A stretch of 64,000 nt of DNA, taken from Clostridiales bacterium. Lineage in GTDB: Bacteria > Bacillota > Clostridia > Saccharofermentanales > Saccharofermentanaceae. Location: contig JAFZHS010000019.1 in NCBI GenBank assembly GCA_017554745.1, forward strand, positions 124,001 to 188,000. The letters are read 5' to 3'. A model generated the notes under the pieces. It was not told where the DNA came from and did not search any database. It was given only the letters and a program-made list of their open reading frames with translations. Position 1 is the stretch's first letter; each line of letters begins with the position of its first letter. This document shows positions 56,605 to 64,000 of the stretch, in pieces. The position numbers and the translations under genes were made by a program.

Positions 56605-57324
56605 ATGGGGACCGGCAAAATGCGCAAGACAAATAAGTTTTTAGCCATGTTTTTAGCCGTCACGATGCTGTCTGTGACGTGCTTTGGCTCGGGATGTTCC
56701 GCGCGCAAAAAGCCGGTTGTCCTGACTATGTTTTCGATAGCTTTGGGCAAAGAAAAATCCGAAGATAATAAGATCCGCAATCTGATCACGGAGAAGACCG
56801 GCGTGCAGGTCACTGAGGTCTGGATGGAGGGCCAGTACTCCCGAAATGTCATCGACGGCTGGCTTGAGACGCCGAAGCTGCCGGACTACATGTATATCAA
56901 CGAGCGCCTCGATGAATTCTACGACCATGGCCTTCTCGTGGCGTGGGATCCTTACCTCGAGAAATACCCCAACATCAAAAATCTCCACACCGATGAAGAG
57001 TGGGATCTGCTCAGGCAGTCTGACGGCAAAATATATTCGGTCAACATTCCCGGCGGGCCTTTTACCGAAGACCCGAATGCAATTACCAACACCTGGGGCT
57101 TCGTAGTCACGACATCCTGCAAGGACCCTGAAGCCGCTTTCAAATTCATTAACGACATCCTGTCAGAAGAGATAATGGATCTGCGTTTCTGGGGCATCGA
57201 GGGCGTGGATTATCTGAAGGATAACGACGGCACACATTACCGCACAAAAGAGATGGCGGACATGTGGGATAACGAAGAATACGGCGTTACCCACGTGTGC
57301 GAGTATGCGCTGATGCCGCAGTGA
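56605..57324 (+). pseudogene. Internally deleted extracellular solute-binding lipoprotein
   Basis: 239 residues. It has a lipoprotein signal (lipobox GSGC) and the N-terminal part of a family-1 (LplA-type) sugar-binding protein ('KIRNLITEKTGVQVTEVWME', 'LPDYMYINERLDEFYDHGLL', 'WDPYLEKYPNIK'). It then jumps from 'DGKIYSVNIPGGP' directly to a C-terminal part ('NTWGFVVTTSCKDPEAAFKF', 'GIEGVDYLKDNDGTHYRTKE'). LplA-type proteins are ~500-550 residues, so about 250 internal residues are missing while the frame is kept. No permease genes adjoin. It is probably nonfunctional, though still translatable. Confidence 0.75.
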
Positions 57325-57421
57325 GATTCCACAAGATATTCTCTAAAATGCCGGATGCACCCTGTCACAAGGCGGTTTGACACGCGGCTACACGCGGTTA
57401 CGCCCCGCGCCCCGCGCTCCC

Positions 57422-59047
57422 TTACCTCAGCTCCTCCGCCCTGAACGTATACACCTTCTCGTAGTCAGTGTCCAGGCAGATGCTGACGGTGAAGTCGTCA
57501 AGGTTGTAGACGCAGGACCATTCGGTTAAGCTGCAGCTTACCTCGTCGAGGATCATCATCGCTTCGGATTCGGCGACGACGCGCTCGGTGCCAAGGCCGG
57601 TGCAGATGGTGTCGATTCTGTTGTCGGGGTCGCCCATGTCGAAGTAGTCGCCGGGAGCGATGACACTGTTGGTGCAGGCGGGGTATTCAGTGACGACCAT
57701 TTCGCTGCCGAGCCATTCGACGACGACGTAACGGCCGGTCTTGTCAGTGATGAACAGGTGGTAATTGTAGCCCAGGTCGGACTGGATGTCGTATGACTCG
57801 AGGAGCGCCAGGGCTTCGTCGACTGAAGCGCAGTTGTCGAGGACGGCTCTGACACAGCAGAAGATCAGTAGGTCAGGCTTGCCCCGGTCCTGATGGGCCT
57901 CATCGATGTCGAGCTCGAGGATGCCCGCGCCGACGCCTTTCTCGTTCATGCCGTCGACGATAAAGTAAGGCGTGAGCACCATGACAAATCTGCCCAGAGG
58001 CGAGTCAGGATCGAGCGTGCTGGTCTGGCCGACGCTGAAGACAGCGAGATCGGCGCAGCCTATTGATTCGTAAGCGTCCTTGGGGTGTGAGTGGACGAGC
58101 ACCATGTCTGTCTCGGGGTAGTCAAAATTGCGGCCGAAGAGATGGTCGCCGTCTGAAGTCGTGGCAGCAAAAGATGCGCAGCCGATGCTGTAATCGTCCT
58201 CGTTGAAGATGAAGTTCGGCATGCCGTACACGTGGTTGTCGAGCATCCAGTCAATGAACTCATTGACGGTGCCCGCGCCGTTTTCGAGCATTCCCTGCGT
58301 ATCGGTGCACTCGAGGTTTTTCATCGTGTAGAAGCCGTCCGTGACCTTCTTGACGGACAGCATGGTCCTGATGTGGTTGAACAGCATTATCGCGGGAATG
58401 ATTATCATGAGCGCGAAAACGATCGGCAGCACGATCCTCTTTTTGAGCTTGAAGACGAAGCAGATCTCGACGATAAAGGCGATCAGGAAAAGTGCCGCGC
58501 CGATGAAGATGAACGGCGTCCAGTTGAATGCCTTGACGGATGTGACTTCGATGCAGTAGGGGAGGACGTTATAAGTAAGCAGCTCGTGGAACTGATCGAT
58601 TGTGATGACGGGATCTTTTTTCTCCTCATAGATATAGTCGTAACGCTTGTAAAGCGCCTCGCAGACTTCGCTGTATTCGGCATCGTCCACGGCCCTCAGC
58701 TTGCCTGTGATGGTGATGTGCTGATAGAACTTCGCATAATAGATCTTCTTCTCTTTGGCGCTCAGATTCGAGAAATCCAGCAGGAGAAAAACATAGTCTT
58801 CGTCTTCCATGTTCTCGCCGAAAAACTGCAGGTCTTTATTATCGAGCTCAAGGCTGTCATAGTAGACCAGAATGTCCGTCTTGACGGTCTTTCCGAGGTC
58901 CCCGGGCTTTATGTTTTTGTAGTCAAAGTCCGTGGATGATGAGGCGAAGATCCTTCCGCCGAAGATTCCCAACAGCACGAGCAGAACGCCTATAAACATT
59001 ACAACTGCGGTGATTATTATCGCTTTTTTATTACGCTTTTTCGCCAT
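57422..59047 (-). CDS. C45/acyltransferase-type Ntn hydrolase with membrane N-terminus
   Basis: 541 residues; the start is the ATG of 'MAKKRNKKAI' (a frame 12 codons longer is less likely). Residues ~10-32 are a membrane helix; an outer domain follows (~35-185), then two more helices (~188-240). The C-terminal ~280 residues form a linear-amide C-N hydrolase: catalytic Cys in 'YSIGCASFAATTSDGDHLFG', 'RNFDYPETDMVLVHSHP', 'IVDGMNEKGVGAGILELDID', 'DLGYNYHLFITDKTGRYVVV' and Asn in 'PACTNSVIAPG'. The family includes penicillin/choloylglycine acylases. The amide substrate is unknown; the domain probably lies outside the cell. Confidence 0.88.
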   Translation of the reverse strand: MAKKRNKKAIIITAVVMFIGVLLVLLGIFGGRIFASSSTDFDYKNIKPGDLGKTVKTDILVYYDSLELDNKDLQFFGENMEDEDYVFLLLDFSNLSAKEKKIYYAKFYQHITITGKLRAVDDAEYSEVCEALYKRYDYIYEEKKDPVITIDQFHELLTYNVLPYCIEVTSVKAFNWTPFIFIGAALFLIAFIVEICFVFKLKKRIVLPIVFALMIIIPAIMLFNHIRTMLSVKKVTDGFYTMKNLECTDTQGMLENGAGTVNEFIDWMLDNHVYGMPNFIFNEDDYSIGCASFAATTSDGDHLFGRNFDYPETDMVLVHSHPKDAYESIGCADLAVFSVGQTSTLDPDSPLGRFVMVLTPYFIVDGMNEKGVGAGILELDIDEAHQDRGKPDLLIFCCVRAVLDNCASVDEALALLESYDIQSDLGYNYHLFITDKTGRYVVVEWLGSEMVVTEYPACTNSVIAPGDYFDMGDPDNRIDTICTGLGTERVVAESEAMMILDEVSCSLTEWSCVYNLDDFTVSICLDTDYEKVYTFRAEELR

Positions 59048-59168
59048 GATTCCCGAGCCCCCACGAACACACTTTATCCCCAAACGTTACCCAGACAGTT
59101 TACTATTAAAATGCGCAAAAGTATATAAACAGCGTTTGTGTCTGGAATGGCGAAAAAGAAGGCAGATG

Positions 59169-59521
59169 ACGGATAAATCTGGCCTTTTTTTGTGTTTTTA
59201 TCCGTAGTGTGTGCGGCCTCTCGAAAAGGATTACGGATAAATCTGGCCTTTTTCGCGTTTTTATCCGTAGGGATTAAGACCTCGCAGGCAGAATGATGTA
59301 CTAAATGCCACTTCTTCGCTGTTTTGTACGTCTTAAAGGCGTCTTCGAAAGGTAAAATTACGGATAAATCAGGTGTTTTTCGCGATTTTATCCGTTGCGC
59401 TCGCTTCTTCGAAGAAAATATTACGGATAAGATTGACCATTTTCGCGTTTTTATCCGTAGTGCTTACGTCCCGACAGGAAACACGACGTACTAAACACCT
59501 CGTTTTCGCGGTTTTGTACGT
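59169..59521 (-). repeat. 63-bp-period hairpin array 3, six units, reverse orientation
   Basis: Units start at 59169, 59233, 59296, 59360, 59423, 59486 (63 or 64 bases apart). The loop motif lies on the minus strand (plus strand shows TTTTCGCG). Stems: ACGGATAA(A) for units 1, 2, 4, 5 and A(C/T)GTACTAAA for units 3 and 6. Linkers read on the minus strand match those of arrays 1 and 2. The rest of 59048-59599 has no gene; a TGTTATAAT promoter lies at 59544-59552. Confidence 0.92.
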
Positions 59522-59543
59522 AAAGCCTCCCGCCCCGCTCAGA

Positions 59544-59552
59544 TGTTATAAT
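59544..59552 (+). promoter_or_regulatory. Extended -10 promoter of the 59600 lipoprotein gene
   Basis: TGTTATAAT, 48 bases before the ATG and 22 bases after the last array hairpin. Confidence 0.65.
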
Positions 59553-59599
59553 GTTCATATGTAGTTTTTGCCTTCACACACATTTATCGGGTGACAATT

Positions 59600-60010
59600 A
59601 TGAGGACGACTAAGCGCGGGCACATTAGTACTATTTCCCTGGTATTGCTTTTGGTGGCAGTCATGAATCTTGCGGCGTGCGGGAAAAGCGCGGACGCGAA
59701 GGCGCTTGTCGGCACGTGGCGGTACGATCAACCGCACGGCAATTCGACGACCATGACGTTTAACGCCGACGGCTCGTGGACGAGAGATCTGGGCTACGAG
59801 AACAATACGAGATTTATACACTACACCGGAAAATATATCCTCGATGATGACGAGAAGACCATCACGATCGAGATCGATCCATTGCCCGACGACCGCCTGC
59901 AGTTCACCACAGAGATATTCTTCCATTATTTGCTGGTGGGCGATTCTCTGACTTTATATGACTACTTCGACACCCAGGAGACGGCAGCGACTTACAAGAA
60001 ACTCGCGTAA
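59600..60010 (+). CDS. Small lipoprotein, 136 residues
   Basis: The ATG is preceded by CGGGTGA (a GTG three codons earlier is part of this). Signal peptide with lipobox LAAC after about 28 residues. The mature domain 'LVGTWRYDQPHGNSTTMTFN', 'GSWTRDLGYENNTRF', 'IEIDPLPDDRLQFTTEI' is a lipocalin-like beta-barrel plan (DUF5640-type 'GTW'), also hinted at in the lipoprotein at 5509. Outer membrane face. It is convergent with the next gene, 24 bases away. Function unknown. Confidence 0.85.
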   Translation: MRTTKRGHISTISLVLLLVAVMNLAACGKSADAKALVGTWRYDQPHGNSTTMTFNADGSWTRDLGYENNTRFIHYTGKYILDDDEKTITIEIDPLPDDRLQFTTEIFFHYLLVGDSLTLYDYFDTQETAATYKKLA

Positions 60011-60034
60011 GACAATAAGACCCGGCGCAAGTAA

Positions 60035-60622
60035 TTATTTACAAGCGTTATTAATCATTTCCCTCGCTTCGGCAAATCGTCTGCTGTCAGGGTTATCGTC
60101 AATGCCTGCACAATATCCGCCTGAGATATTGACGGAGTCAGAGGTCTCGACCTTAATGTAATAGCATGATCCGTCGTCAACGATATCTTTTGTGGACATG
60201 TCTTCATCGAGCGCCATGAAATCTACTCTGGTCAGAACGTTCACGATGCTTGACCATTCCGTATCAGTTATCTCGTATTCGGTGACCTCGTAATGGTCCT
60301 CGGAAGGGAGCTCGCCTGCTAAGTAATCGTAGGTCTTATCGATTTCGGGCCTGATATCGTATTTTTGCACTTTGAGATCGGGTGTGATGACATACATCTC
60401 GACATCCGGCAGGCCGCCACAATAGATCAGATAAGTGACTTTCTTTACATCCAGAGGGCCTCTTGAGATCTGCGTCGTTTCCGAAGTCTCTTTCGAACGC
60501 TGATTCGGTTCGGAAGTTCCTCCTGATCTTTGAGCCCTGACCGAGCTGCCGCACGATGTCAGAGATACCAGCCCGATCAACAAAACAAGTCCTGCGATAA
60601 ATGTCTTTTTAAGTCTTTCCAT
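60035..60622 (-). CDS. Lipoprotein, 195 residues
   Basis: The start is the ATG of 'MERLKKTF' preceded by GGGAACT on the minus strand; an ATG 24 bases upstream is possible. Signal peptide with lipobox LTSC, then a Ser/Thr/Arg-rich linker. The mature domain ('KKVTYLIYCGGLPDVEMYVI', 'EYEITDTEWSSIVNVLTRVD', 'SVNISGGYCAGIDD') has two cysteines that might pair. No family is recognised. Exported and lipid-anchored. Function unknown. Confidence 0.83.
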   Translation of the reverse strand: MERLKKTFIAGLVLLIGLVSLTSCGSSVRAQRSGGTSEPNQRSKETSETTQISRGPLDVKKVTYLIYCGGLPDVEMYVITPDLKVQKYDIRPEIDKTYDYLAGELPSEDHYEVTEYEITDTEWSSIVNVLTRVDFMALDEDMSTKDIVDDGSCYYIKVETSDSVNISGGYCAGIDDNPDSRRFAEAREMINNACK

Positions 60623-60706
60623 ATTAGTTCCCGGCGTGCCTTTCATTAACGTTCTTACTTAGGATACAGACGAACGCCCCGCTTTGTTGCAGTGATTGCC
60701 GGTGCC

Positions 60707-61381
60707 TCACAAATACTTCAGCACGTCCATCTGCGTGTGCGCGGGCCCGAACTCTTCAAGGCGGGCGCATGGTACGTGGGGCTCGTATGCGAGGTGCGCG
60801 AAATACAGTGCCTGCACGGCTTTCATGCCTGCGTCTCTTGCGGCGAAAAGCTCTTTGGAGCCGCCGTCGCCTACGTAGAGGCATTCGGACGCGGTGACGC
60901 CGAGCATTTCGACGGCGCGCCTAAAGATCTCGGGGTCAGGCTTGGTGACGCCCTGCTCGTAGGACAGCACGGCCGCGTCGAAGAACGGGTAGAGGACGCT
61001 CTCCTTGATGGCCTGTGCCTCGTCCGAATAGCAGTTGCTGATGAGGCCGATCTTTATGCCGCGTTCTTTCAGCGCCTGCAAAAGCTCGATGGTCTCCTTT
61101 GGCGTGCGCGCGAAAACATCCTCAAGATGTTCTCTCCTATGATCTACTACCAGCCGGGCTTTTTCCTCGCTGTAGATCCCGAGCTCTGTAAGACAGATAT
61201 CCATGACTTCCGGAATGGTCTTCTGCCCGAGGCTCCTCGCCCGCTCGGTGGTGTGCCACACGGTCCTGAAATCCTCGACCGGGACATCCAGGTCCGCTGC
61301 CATGTGCTCGCTGAAATAACTCTCGCCCGAGAAGATCGACACGAGCGTCTCAAACATATCGAAAATAACTGCTTTGACCAT
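60707..61381 (-). CDS. HAD-superfamily hydrolase
   Basis: 224 residues. Motif I 'AVIFDMFETLVSIF' has the nucleophile Asp but Phe where phosphatases have the second Asp, as in haloacid-dehalogenase-type members; motif II 'IGLISNCYSDEA' (Ser); motif III 'GVTKPDPEIFRRAVEMLG' (Lys); motif IV 'CLYVGDGGSKELFAARDAGM'. A helical cap lies between motifs I and II. Cytoplasmic. Small-molecule phosphatase or dehalogenase; substrate unknown. The ATG has GGGGTAAAGG upstream on the minus strand. Confidence 0.9.
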   Translation of the reverse strand: MVKAVIFDMFETLVSIFSGESYFSEHMAADLDVPVEDFRTVWHTTERARSLGQKTIPEVMDICLTELGIYSEEKARLVVDHRREHLEDVFARTPKETIELLQALKERGIKIGLISNCYSDEAQAIKESVLYPFFDAAVLSYEQGVTKPDPEIFRRAVEMLGVTASECLYVGDGGSKELFAARDAGMKAVQALYFAHLAYEPHVPCARLEEFGPAHTQMDVLKYL

Positions 61382-61508
61382 AATTCCTTTACCCCTAAAA
61401 GAATATTTTTAGTATAGCAAATGTTGGGGCGTGCGTGATTCGCACTGTACAAATAACCGCCTTCCCCCGCCGCGGGTTTGTTGTGCAATTGGCTCAATTT
61501 TACCCGCC

Positions 61509-61537
61509 TTGACAGATCTGCGATCGGTTGTTAGCAT
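61509..61537 (+). promoter_or_regulatory. Promoter of the manganese-riboswitch transcript
   Basis: TTGACA (61509-61514), 17 bases, TAGCAT (61532-61537). Start near 61544, just before the aptamer. Confidence 0.75.
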
Positions 61538-61551
61538 CTAAGCATACATCC

Positions 61552-61634
61552 CATGAGGGAGTAGCAAGCGTTCTGCGTAGCAAGTCAACATACTGGTTCT
61601 AATACCTGGCTTGTTTTAAATTGCGAGACTCATG
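61552..61634 (+). promoter_or_regulatory. yybP-ykoY manganese riboswitch aptamer
   Basis: P1 pairs CATGAG (61552-61557) with CTCATG (61629-61634). Just inside are the class hallmarks: GGGAGTAGC after the 5' strand and GCGAGA before the 3' strand, and the highly conserved GTCAACATAC segment (61584-61593) with its partner arm. This is the yybP-ykoY Mn2+ sensor layout. A CATGTATA/TATACATG hairpin (61631-61656) competes with the 3' strand of P1, and an intrinsic terminator follows. It usually controls Mn2+ exporters; here it precedes an ABC transporter. Confidence 0.85.
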
Positions 61635-61678
61635 TATAACTGCAAAGCTATACATGACGAATCTCCGAAGATTGTTTT

Positions 61679-61710
61679 GATATGGCTTTGCGCCATATCT
61701 TTTTTATTTT
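61679..61710 (+). terminator. Riboswitch expression-platform terminator
   Basis: GATATGGC / GCCATATC perfect stem with a TTTGC loop, then TTTTTTATTTTT, ending at the TGGAGG ribosome binding site of the ABC gene. Confidence 0.9.
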
Positions 61711-61721
61711 TGGAGGTTTAT

Positions 61722-62438
61722 ATGAGTGAACAGGAGAGAAAGTTCCTTGAGATCGTGGATCTTAAGAAGAGTTTCGGCACGGGGGAAGCAAAGCAGGACG
61801 TCTTAAGAGGCATGAATTTCGCAGTCAGCAAAGGCGAGTTCTGCGTCCTTCTCGGCCCCTCAGGTTCGGGCAAATCCACACTTCTCAACATTATCGGAGG
61901 CATCGACACGCCGGATTCGGGCTATGTAAGCATCAACGGGGACAAGCTCAGGGACATGGATGAGCGGGCCCTGACGATGTACAGGAGGAAACACTTAGGC
62001 TACGTTTTCCAGATGTATAACCTCATCCCGAATCTGAATGTGAAGGAGAATATCGAAGTCGGGGCATACCTTTCAGACCGCCCGCTCGATGTAGATGAAG
62101 TCATAGCGACGCTCGGTCTGGAAGATCACAAATACAAATATCCCAATCAGTTGTCCGGAGGTCAGCAGCAGCGTGTGTCGATAGGCCGCGCAGTCGTCAA
62201 AAATCCGGACATTCTTATGTGTGACGAGCCCACGGGCGCGCTCGATTACAAGACTTCCAAGGAGATCTTGGGGCTTATCGAGAGCTGCAACCAGAAGTTC
62301 GGCAACACGGTAATAATGGTCACGCACAACGAAGCGATCAGGTACATGGCTGACCATGTGATAAAGCTCCGTGACGGCGTCGTCCGCCATAACGACATCA
62401 ACGACAACAAGATACCTGCTTCCGAGCTCGAGTGGTAA
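61722..62438 (+). CDS. ABC transporter ATP-binding protein (MacB/LolD type)
   Basis: 238 residues; the start is the ATG after TGGAGG (a longer frame starts inside the riboswitch). Motifs: Walker A 'LLGPSGSGKSTLLNII', Q-loop 'YVFQMYNLIPNLNVKE', signature 'LSGGQQQRVSIGRA', Walker B 'ILMCDEPTGALD', H-loop 'VIMVTHNEAI'. The DEPTGALD form marks the MacB/LolD/FtsE group, which couples to FtsX-type permeases and does not usually pump ions. The gene lies under a manganese riboswitch. Confidence 0.95.
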   Translation: MSEQERKFLEIVDLKKSFGTGEAKQDVLRGMNFAVSKGEFCVLLGPSGSGKSTLLNIIGGIDTPDSGYVSINGDKLRDMDERALTMYRRKHLGYVFQMYNLIPNLNVKENIEVGAYLSDRPLDVDEVIATLGLEDHKYKYPNQLSGGQQQRVSIGRAVVKNPDILMCDEPTGALDYKTSKEILGLIESCNQKFGNTVIMVTHNEAIRYMADHVIKLRDGVVRHNDINDNKIPASELEW

Positions 62439-62450
62439 GGAGGAAGGCAC

Positions 62451-64000
62451 ATGAGAAATCCGCTTATTAAAAGGGTCCCCAAAGAGCTTATCGGGGACTG
62501 GCCGAAGTATCTCGTCATCGTTGTCTTCATGATCCTCATGATCGGCTTTGTCTCGGGCATGTCCGTCGGCCGTGACAGCATGCTCGAAGCCATCAACACC
62601 GGTAAAGTAACGCTAAAGCTTGAGGACGGTTCCTTTGAGTTTAAGAACAAAGCGTCCGCAGATCTTATTGCTGCGGTCGAAGAAGGCGACATGGCCGACG
62701 TGCGCACTTACCTCATCGGCAAAGGATACGAAGAAGCTGATGAAGAGGTCGCCAAGGCCATTGATGAAGAGCTCGAAAATAAGGTCTCCGAGGCCCTCGA
62801 AGAAGCCGTCCGCGCGCAGTGCGAAGCGTTCGGCATCACTGACGAAGACACGATCAAAGCACAGATCGATGCCGCGATGGAAGAAAATTACGACGCCGCA
62901 CTGAAGGAAGCAAAAGAGTCCGACGAGTTCAAAGAAGCAGTCGAAGAAGCATATAAAGAAGCACACGAAGAAGTCGTAAAAGCAGTCGATGAGAAGTGGG
63001 ACGAGACGGTCAAAGAATACGATCTCGACGATCCGGATTTCGCGCCCGTAAAGGTGACTGTCTACGAGCATTTCTTCAAGAACGAAGACGAAGACTTTAA
63101 TAAAGACGGCACTAAAGATGCGACTGTGAGAGTGTTCAAGAGCACTGATGAAGTCGACCAGGCTTCATTTAACGAAGGCCGCGCGCCCGAGAACGAACAC
63201 GAGATCGCGATCGACAGAATGCACGCGAGCAATGTGGACATCAAGGTGGGCGACACGATCTTTGTCGGAGGCAGGGAATTTGAGGTAGTAGGCCTGCTGT
63301 CTTACATCAATTACACTTCCCTGCACGAGAACAACAACGACCTGATGTTTGATGCGTTCGGCTTTGACGTCGCGATGGTGACGCCTGAAGGATTCGATCT
63401 TTTGCGCACCAGGACGCACTATAGTTATGCGTATTTCTATGAGGATAAGCCTGCGGATAAAGCGGGCCAGGCTGATAGCGCGGAGAAGTTCATGAAGGCG
63501 CTTATCACGCAGTCTGTGGTATTCGATAACGACCTCGAGGGTTTCCTGCCCGAGTGCTACAGACAGGCTTCGAATTTCGCACCTTCGGACGTTGAGGGCG
63601 ACACGGCCGGAACGGAGATACTGTGCTACATCCTCATCGCGGTAATAGCGTTTATCTTCGCGATCACGATAAGCAGCACGATCGATAAAGAAGCGTCCGT
63701 CATCGGCACGATGCGCGCTTCGGGATACACGAAGGGCGAGCTCATCGCGCACTACATGGCAACGCCCGTGACCGTGACATTGATCGGCGCGGTTATCGGC
63801 AACATCTTAGGCTACACACTCTTTAAGGAGGCCGCGGTAAACATCTACTTTGAGACCTACAGCCTGCCCAGATGCGGTGTCGTCTGGAGCCCCATGGCAC
63901 TCGTGAAAACGACCTTGATCCCATTGCTTTTGATGTTCCTCATCAACCTTTTTGTCATCGTCAGAAAGCTCCAGCTGAGCCCCCTGAAATTCTTAAGGCA
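62451..64000 (+). CDS. FtsX-type ABC permease, 3' end missing
   Basis: ATG after AAGGAGGAA, 12 bases past the ATPase gene; the frame is open to the window end (516 codons). One membrane helix at residues ~15-35 ('YLVIVVFMILMIGFVSGMSV'), then a large outer domain. Residues ~65-185 of that are a very acidic, Ala/Glu/Lys-rich helical region ('DEELENKVSEALEEAVRAQC', 'YKEAHEEVVKAVDEKWDE'), and a MacB-like domain follows ('GRAPENEHEIAIDRMHASNV', 'DTIFVGGREFEVVGLLSYIN'). From ~385 the FtsX helices begin ('TEILCYILIAVIAFIFAITI', 'VIGTMRASGYTKGELIAHYM'). Export of, or response to, a manganese-related signal is inferred from the riboswitch. Confidence 0.9.
   Translation, partial: MRNPLIKRVPKELIGDWPKYLVIVVFMILMIGFVSGMSVGRDSMLEAINTGKVTLKLEDGSFEFKNKASADLIAAVEEGDMADVRTYLIGKGYEEADEEVAKAIDEELENKVSEALEEAVRAQCEAFGITDEDTIKAQIDAAMEENYDAALKEAKESDEFKEAVEEAYKEAHEEVVKAVDEKWDETVKEYDLDDPDFAPVKVTVYEHFFKNEDEDFNKDGTKDATVRVFKSTDEVDQASFNEGRAPENEHEIAIDRMHASNVDIKVGDTIFVGGREFEVVGLLSYINYTSLHENNNDLMFDAFGFDVAMVTPEGFDLLRTRTHYSYAYFYEDKPADKAGQADSAEKFMKALITQSVVFDNDLEGFLPECYRQASNFAPSDVEGDTAGTEILCYILIAVIAFIFAITISSTIDKEASVIGTMRASGYTKGELIAHYMATPVTVTLIGAVIGNILGYTLFKEAAVNIYFETYSLPRCGVVWSPMALVKTTLIPLLLMFLINLFVIVRKLQLSPLKFLR

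Overview
The window looks like a low-to-mid GC Bacillota chromosome, most likely an anaerobic gut or rumen clostridium. This is inferred from strong AGGAGG-type ribosome binding sites, many sigma-A promoters (often with an extended TGnTATAAT -10), numerous lipobox lipoproteins, BspA-like leucine-rich surface proteins, a GH43 hemicellulase, CPBP proteases, and LytTR, PadR and GntR regulators. No rRNA, tRNA or cas genes were seen.

Layout. 1-5.4 kb: two tandem BspA-like LRR proteins (the first cut by the window edge) and a translationally coupled 35-residue peptide. 5.5-12.9 kb: lipoproteins, a P-loop protein, a transglutaminase-like lipoprotein, a membrane-anchored HNH protein and a GH43 glycosidase. 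12.99-18.28 kb: an AT-rich island bounded by perfect 25-bp inverted repeats. It holds a phage-like divergent switch (XRE repressor, ImmA/IrrE-type protease, zinc-ribbon protein) facing an operon with a 55-residue Cys-rich protein, DUF4417, two unknown proteins and a Tpt1/KptA RNA 2'-phosphotransferase, and ends in an integrase remnant. 18.3-34.7 kb: ordinary accessory chromosome (metallo-beta-lactamase fold, PadR/DUF2812/CPBP, GntR-controlled membrane genes, ABC/LytTR/DUF3021, deacetylase, RNA methylase, double cNMP-binding protein). 35.6-44.7 kb: lipoprotein, LytTR two-component pair, CPBP, alanine racemase, an 831-residue SPFKP-repeat protein and a membrane XRE protein. 44.9-51 kb: a promoter-terminator-bounded structured RNA, then a five-gene arginine-to-spermidine operon (decarboxylase, SpeE, SpeB, carboxy(nor)spermidine dehydrogenase and decarboxylase). 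51-55.4 kb: BrnT/BrnA, a zinc-ribbon membrane protein and an ABC pair. 55.5-61.4 kb: lipoproteins, an Asp/Glu racemase, a decayed sugar-binding protein, a C45 hydrolase and a HAD protein. 61.5-64 kb: a yybP-ykoY manganese riboswitch in front of a MacB/FtsX-type ABC transporter cut by the window end.

The most unusual feature is dispersed. Three intergenic regions (34.8, 53.1 and 59.2 kb) carry tandem arrays with an almost exact 63-bp period. Each unit is a ~36-bp hairpin plus a ~27-bp linker, and the stems change between units with compensatory changes on both arms (ACGGATAAA, ACGGGTAAA, ACGTACTAAA) around a conserved CGCGAAAA loop. Smaller relatives with other stem words occur at 20.5, 24.4, 31.5, 43.9 and 44.8 kb. 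These arrays tend to sit after a terminator and before the next promoter, and I do not recognise them as a named repeat family.
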